From the NCBI GenBank assembly GCA_025928215.1, contig JAICJW010000275.1:1-6118 (forward strand): 6,118 nt of DNA, in the 5' to 3' direction. Each line of letters starts with the position of its first letter. Within the stretch, counting starts at the first letter, position 1. The DNA is from Chloroflexia bacterium (GTDB taxonomy: Bacteria; Chloroflexota; Chloroflexia; Thermomicrobiales; JALYUS01). Both the position numbers and the translations under genes were made by a program. This document shows, in pieces, positions 4,346-6,118 of the stretch. A model generated the notes under the pieces. The model was given only the letters and a program-made list of their open reading frames with translations, was not told the origin of the DNA and did no database searches.

Positions 4346-6118
4346 CTACGCGACGATGGGCGGGATGGCGAGCGATTGGACGAGATCACCGAACGACGGG
4401 ATTTGCTCGTCCAGCAGGTGCCGAAGTTGCTTCCGTTGCTCGTCCAGTTGCGCATCGAGCATCGTGTAGACCTCGCCCGCGCCCTTCGTCGGCGCGTGAT
4501 CGGACTCATCTATCATGCTGCTCAAGGCGCCTAATTTCTCCTTGATCCGCGAGACGCCCGGTTGCGACTTCTCGGCATCGAGGTTTATCAGCGCGCCCTC
4601 AATCGTCCGCAGTTGGTCCCGAAGCGTCTTGCCGGCATCCGCGACGCGCGTGGCGTGGTCGGTGCCTTTGGCGCGCTTCTCCCACTCCTCGACTTGCGAG
4701 CGCACGCGCTGAATCTGGTTCAGCGTCTCATTCGTCTCCGAGAGCCGGTCCCGGATGGCGCATTTGAGATCGAATTGCGCCTTGAAGTCCTTCTCGGAGA
4801 TGGGCAGGCGCGGGTCGGGGAGGATCGCGAAGGATTCCGTGGAGGTCTGGCCACCAACGGTCAGCCGCACCTGATAGGTGCCGGGGATCGCCTTCGGCGC
4901 GACATTCGCCTCCATCATCTCCTGGCGCGCGGTGACGCCGGGGCGATCCTCCATCTTTGTCGGCTTCGGATAGCGGTAATCCCAGACGAAGCGGTTCATC
5001 CCCGCCGCAACCGGCGCCGACAGACTCTCGTCCTGTAGCTCATCCTCGATGCTCACCTCTTCTTCGCCGGTGGCGACCTGAAGTTCAGCCGCCGCACGCT
5101 CGGACTCCGTCGTGGTATCTGCTGCCTGCCGCTTGCTGCCTGCCGCTTGCTCCTTCTTGCTCGTGAACGAGCGGATTTCCTTGCCATCGGCGTCGAGGAT
5201 GCTCAGTTTGACCGTGCTCGTCGGCTTTTCCTTCAGGTAGTAATGGATGATGACACCCTCGGGTGGGTTCCTGCCAGCGTCGAGGAACTCCTCCGTCTTC
5301 GCGCCGTTCGCCGCCTCCGTTGGCCTGAATCCCACCGTGACGGGGCCGGTCATTTTGTAGCTCAAATAGACGGGCGACTTGCGATCATTGGAGTGTGAGT
5401 AGTAGCGGAAGCGCACAGTATCGCGCGGCTTGAAGAGGTGCGCCGCCTCACTGGCGATCTTGTCGTGCATCTGATGGAGGGGCGTAATGTCGTCGAGGAT
5501 CCAGAAGGCGCGGCCATGCGTCGCGGCGACGAGATCGGTTCCCTTGATAATCAGGTCCCAGATCGGCACAATCGGCAGATTCGTCTCCATGCGCTGCCAG
5601 CTCGCGCCATCATCGAAGGAGACGGAGATACCGGTTTCCGTGCCGCAATAGAGCAGGCCACGGCGATTCGGATCCTCGCGGATCGTGCGGGTGAAGTCGT
5701 CCGCTGGGATGCCATCGGTGATCTTCTTCCACGTCTTGCCGTAGTCGTTCGTCTTGTAGAGATAGGGCGCGGTGTCGTCTGATTTGTAGCAGGTCGCCGC
5801 GACATAGGCGGTCGCCGCGTCGTGCGGGGAGGGTTCGATGATCGAAATCATCGCCCACTCCGGCAGATCGGGCGGCGTGACGTTCTCCCAGTTCTTGCCG
5901 CCATCGCGGGAGAGGTGGATGAGGCCATCGTCCGAGCCTGCCCAGAAGACGCCCTGTTCGTGTGGCGATTCGCGGAAGGCGAAGATCGTGCAGTAAATCT
6001 CCGCGCCGCTGTTGTCCGCCGTGATCGGGCCACCGGAGGAGCCGAGTTTCTCCGGGTCGTTGCGGGTGAGGTCGGGCGAAATCACCTCCCAACTCGTTCC
6101 CTCATCCGTCGAGCGGTG
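4346..6118 (-). CDS. BNR-repeat / sortilin (VPS10)-like beta-propeller protein, 5' end outside window
   Basis: The frame is open from the right edge to TAG at 4348-4346, giving 590 residues of the C-terminal part. The real start lies outside: a GTG at 6085 sits inside a BNR motif context, and HRSTDEGTSWEV is encoded before it. Four Asp-box/BNR motifs (S/T-x-D-x-G-x-x-W) are visible, numbered from the right edge: STDEGTSW (3-10), SRDGGKNW (70-77), TNDYGKTW (123-130) and SFDDGASW (167-174). Each is followed by a propeller strand. The propeller closes near THGRAFWILDD. A charged low-complexity linker follows (about 315-360), then a beta-rich segment with FVWDYRYP and GTYQVRLTVGG. The end is helical, probably coiled-coil (about 440-570, rich in E/Q/R/L). 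Full-length relatives are often near 1000 aa and usually secreted; the signal peptide would be outside the window. They are often annotated as glycosyl hydrolase or sialidase, but Asp boxes alone do not show catalysis. Function is unknown; a binding or extracellular scaffold role is plausible. Confidence 0.9.
   Translation of the reverse strand, partial: HRSTDEGTSWEVISPDLTRNDPEKLGSSGGPITADNSGAEIYCTIFAFRESPHEQGVFWAGSDDGLIHLSRDGGKNWENVTPPDLPEWAMISIIEPSPHDAATAYVAATCYKSDDTAPYLYKTNDYGKTWKKITDGIPADDFTRTIREDPNRRGLLYCGTETGISVSFDDGASWQRMETNLPIVPIWDLIIKGTDLVAATHGRAFWILDDITPLHQMHDKIASEAAHLFKPRDTVRFRYYSHSNDRKSPVYLSYKMTGPVTVGFRPTEAANGAKTEEFLDAGRNPPEGVIIHYYLKEKPTSTVKLSILDADGKEIRSFTSKKEQAAGSKRQAADTTTESERAAAELQVATGEEEVSIEDELQDESLSAPVAAGMNRFVWDYRYPKPTKMEDRPGVTARQEMMEANVAPKAIPGTYQVRLTVGGQTSTESFAILPDPRLPISEKDFKAQFDLKCAIRDRLSETNETLNQIQRVRSQVEEWEKRAKGTDHATRVADAGKTLRDQLRTIEGALINLDAEKSQPGVSRIKEKLGALSSMIDESDHAPTKGAGEVYTMLDAQLDEQRKQLRHLLDEQIPSFGDLVQSLAIPPIVA
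5121..5148. repeat. Two perfect tandem copies of a 14-bp unit inside the BNR gene
   Basis: The plus strand reads gctgcctgccgctt twice in succession (5121-5134 and 5135-5148), followed by gct. It lies in the gene's low-complexity linker, where the protein reads KKEQAAGSKRQAADTTT. The unit length is not a multiple of three, so the two copies are read in different frames, and gaining or losing one copy would shift the frame of the C-terminal 320 or so residues. Confidence 0.85.

Noticed and set aside
4074..4469. Plus-strand 131-codon frame containing LTAETQRARRKEG
   Set aside because: This is the well-known false translation of the ccgcagagacgcagag hairpin repeat, flanked by antisense sequence of two real genes.
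6083..6085. GTG at 6085 as the start of the BNR protein
   Set aside because: The frame stays open to the window edge and encodes an Asp-box (STDEGTSW) directly upstream, so the protein is truncated by the window.

Overview
The window looks like GC-rich bacterial chromosome, and every gene I can support lies on the minus strand. Read in the direction of transcription, from high to low coordinates, the order is as follows. (1) The 3' part of a large BNR-repeat (sortilin/VPS10-like beta-propeller) protein, 6118-4346. (2) A 120-bp gap nearly filled by a long imperfect hairpin repeat, 4241-4333. (3) A complete 537-aa thiamine-diphosphate enzyme of the acetolactate synthase-like superfamily, 4226-2613. 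(4) A small DUF433-type antitoxin gene, 2559-2266. (5) A DUF5615-type PIN-like toxin reading frame that lacks a visible start codon and is broken by a one-base frameshift, 2265-1874. (6) A 116-bp gap with a candidate TATAAT box and a short palindrome. (7) The first 585 codons of a molybdenum hydroxylase large subunit (xanthine dehydrogenase/CoxL superfamily), 1757 to the left edge.

The genes do not form one evident pathway. The ThDP enzyme and the molybdenum hydroxylase are separate metabolic genes. The molybdenum hydroxylase has no FAD or 2Fe-2S partner gene upstream. The toxin-antitoxin pair sits between them like an inserted, decaying accessory module. The hairpin separates the BNR gene from the ThDP gene and abuts the latter's ribosome binding site.

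The host cannot be fixed from this sequence. High GC, a DUF433/DUF5615 pair, a large BNR-repeat protein and a dispersed 'ccgcagagacgcagag' hairpin are a combination I associate with Chloroflexota, Armatimonadota, Acidobacteriota and similar groups. This is a weak inference.

I see no RNA gene, CRISPR array or transposase. The points most worth a second look are the broken toxin beside an intact antitoxin, the hairpin element, and the unusual active-site residues of the molybdenum hydroxylase. I found no convincing new multi-gene system.
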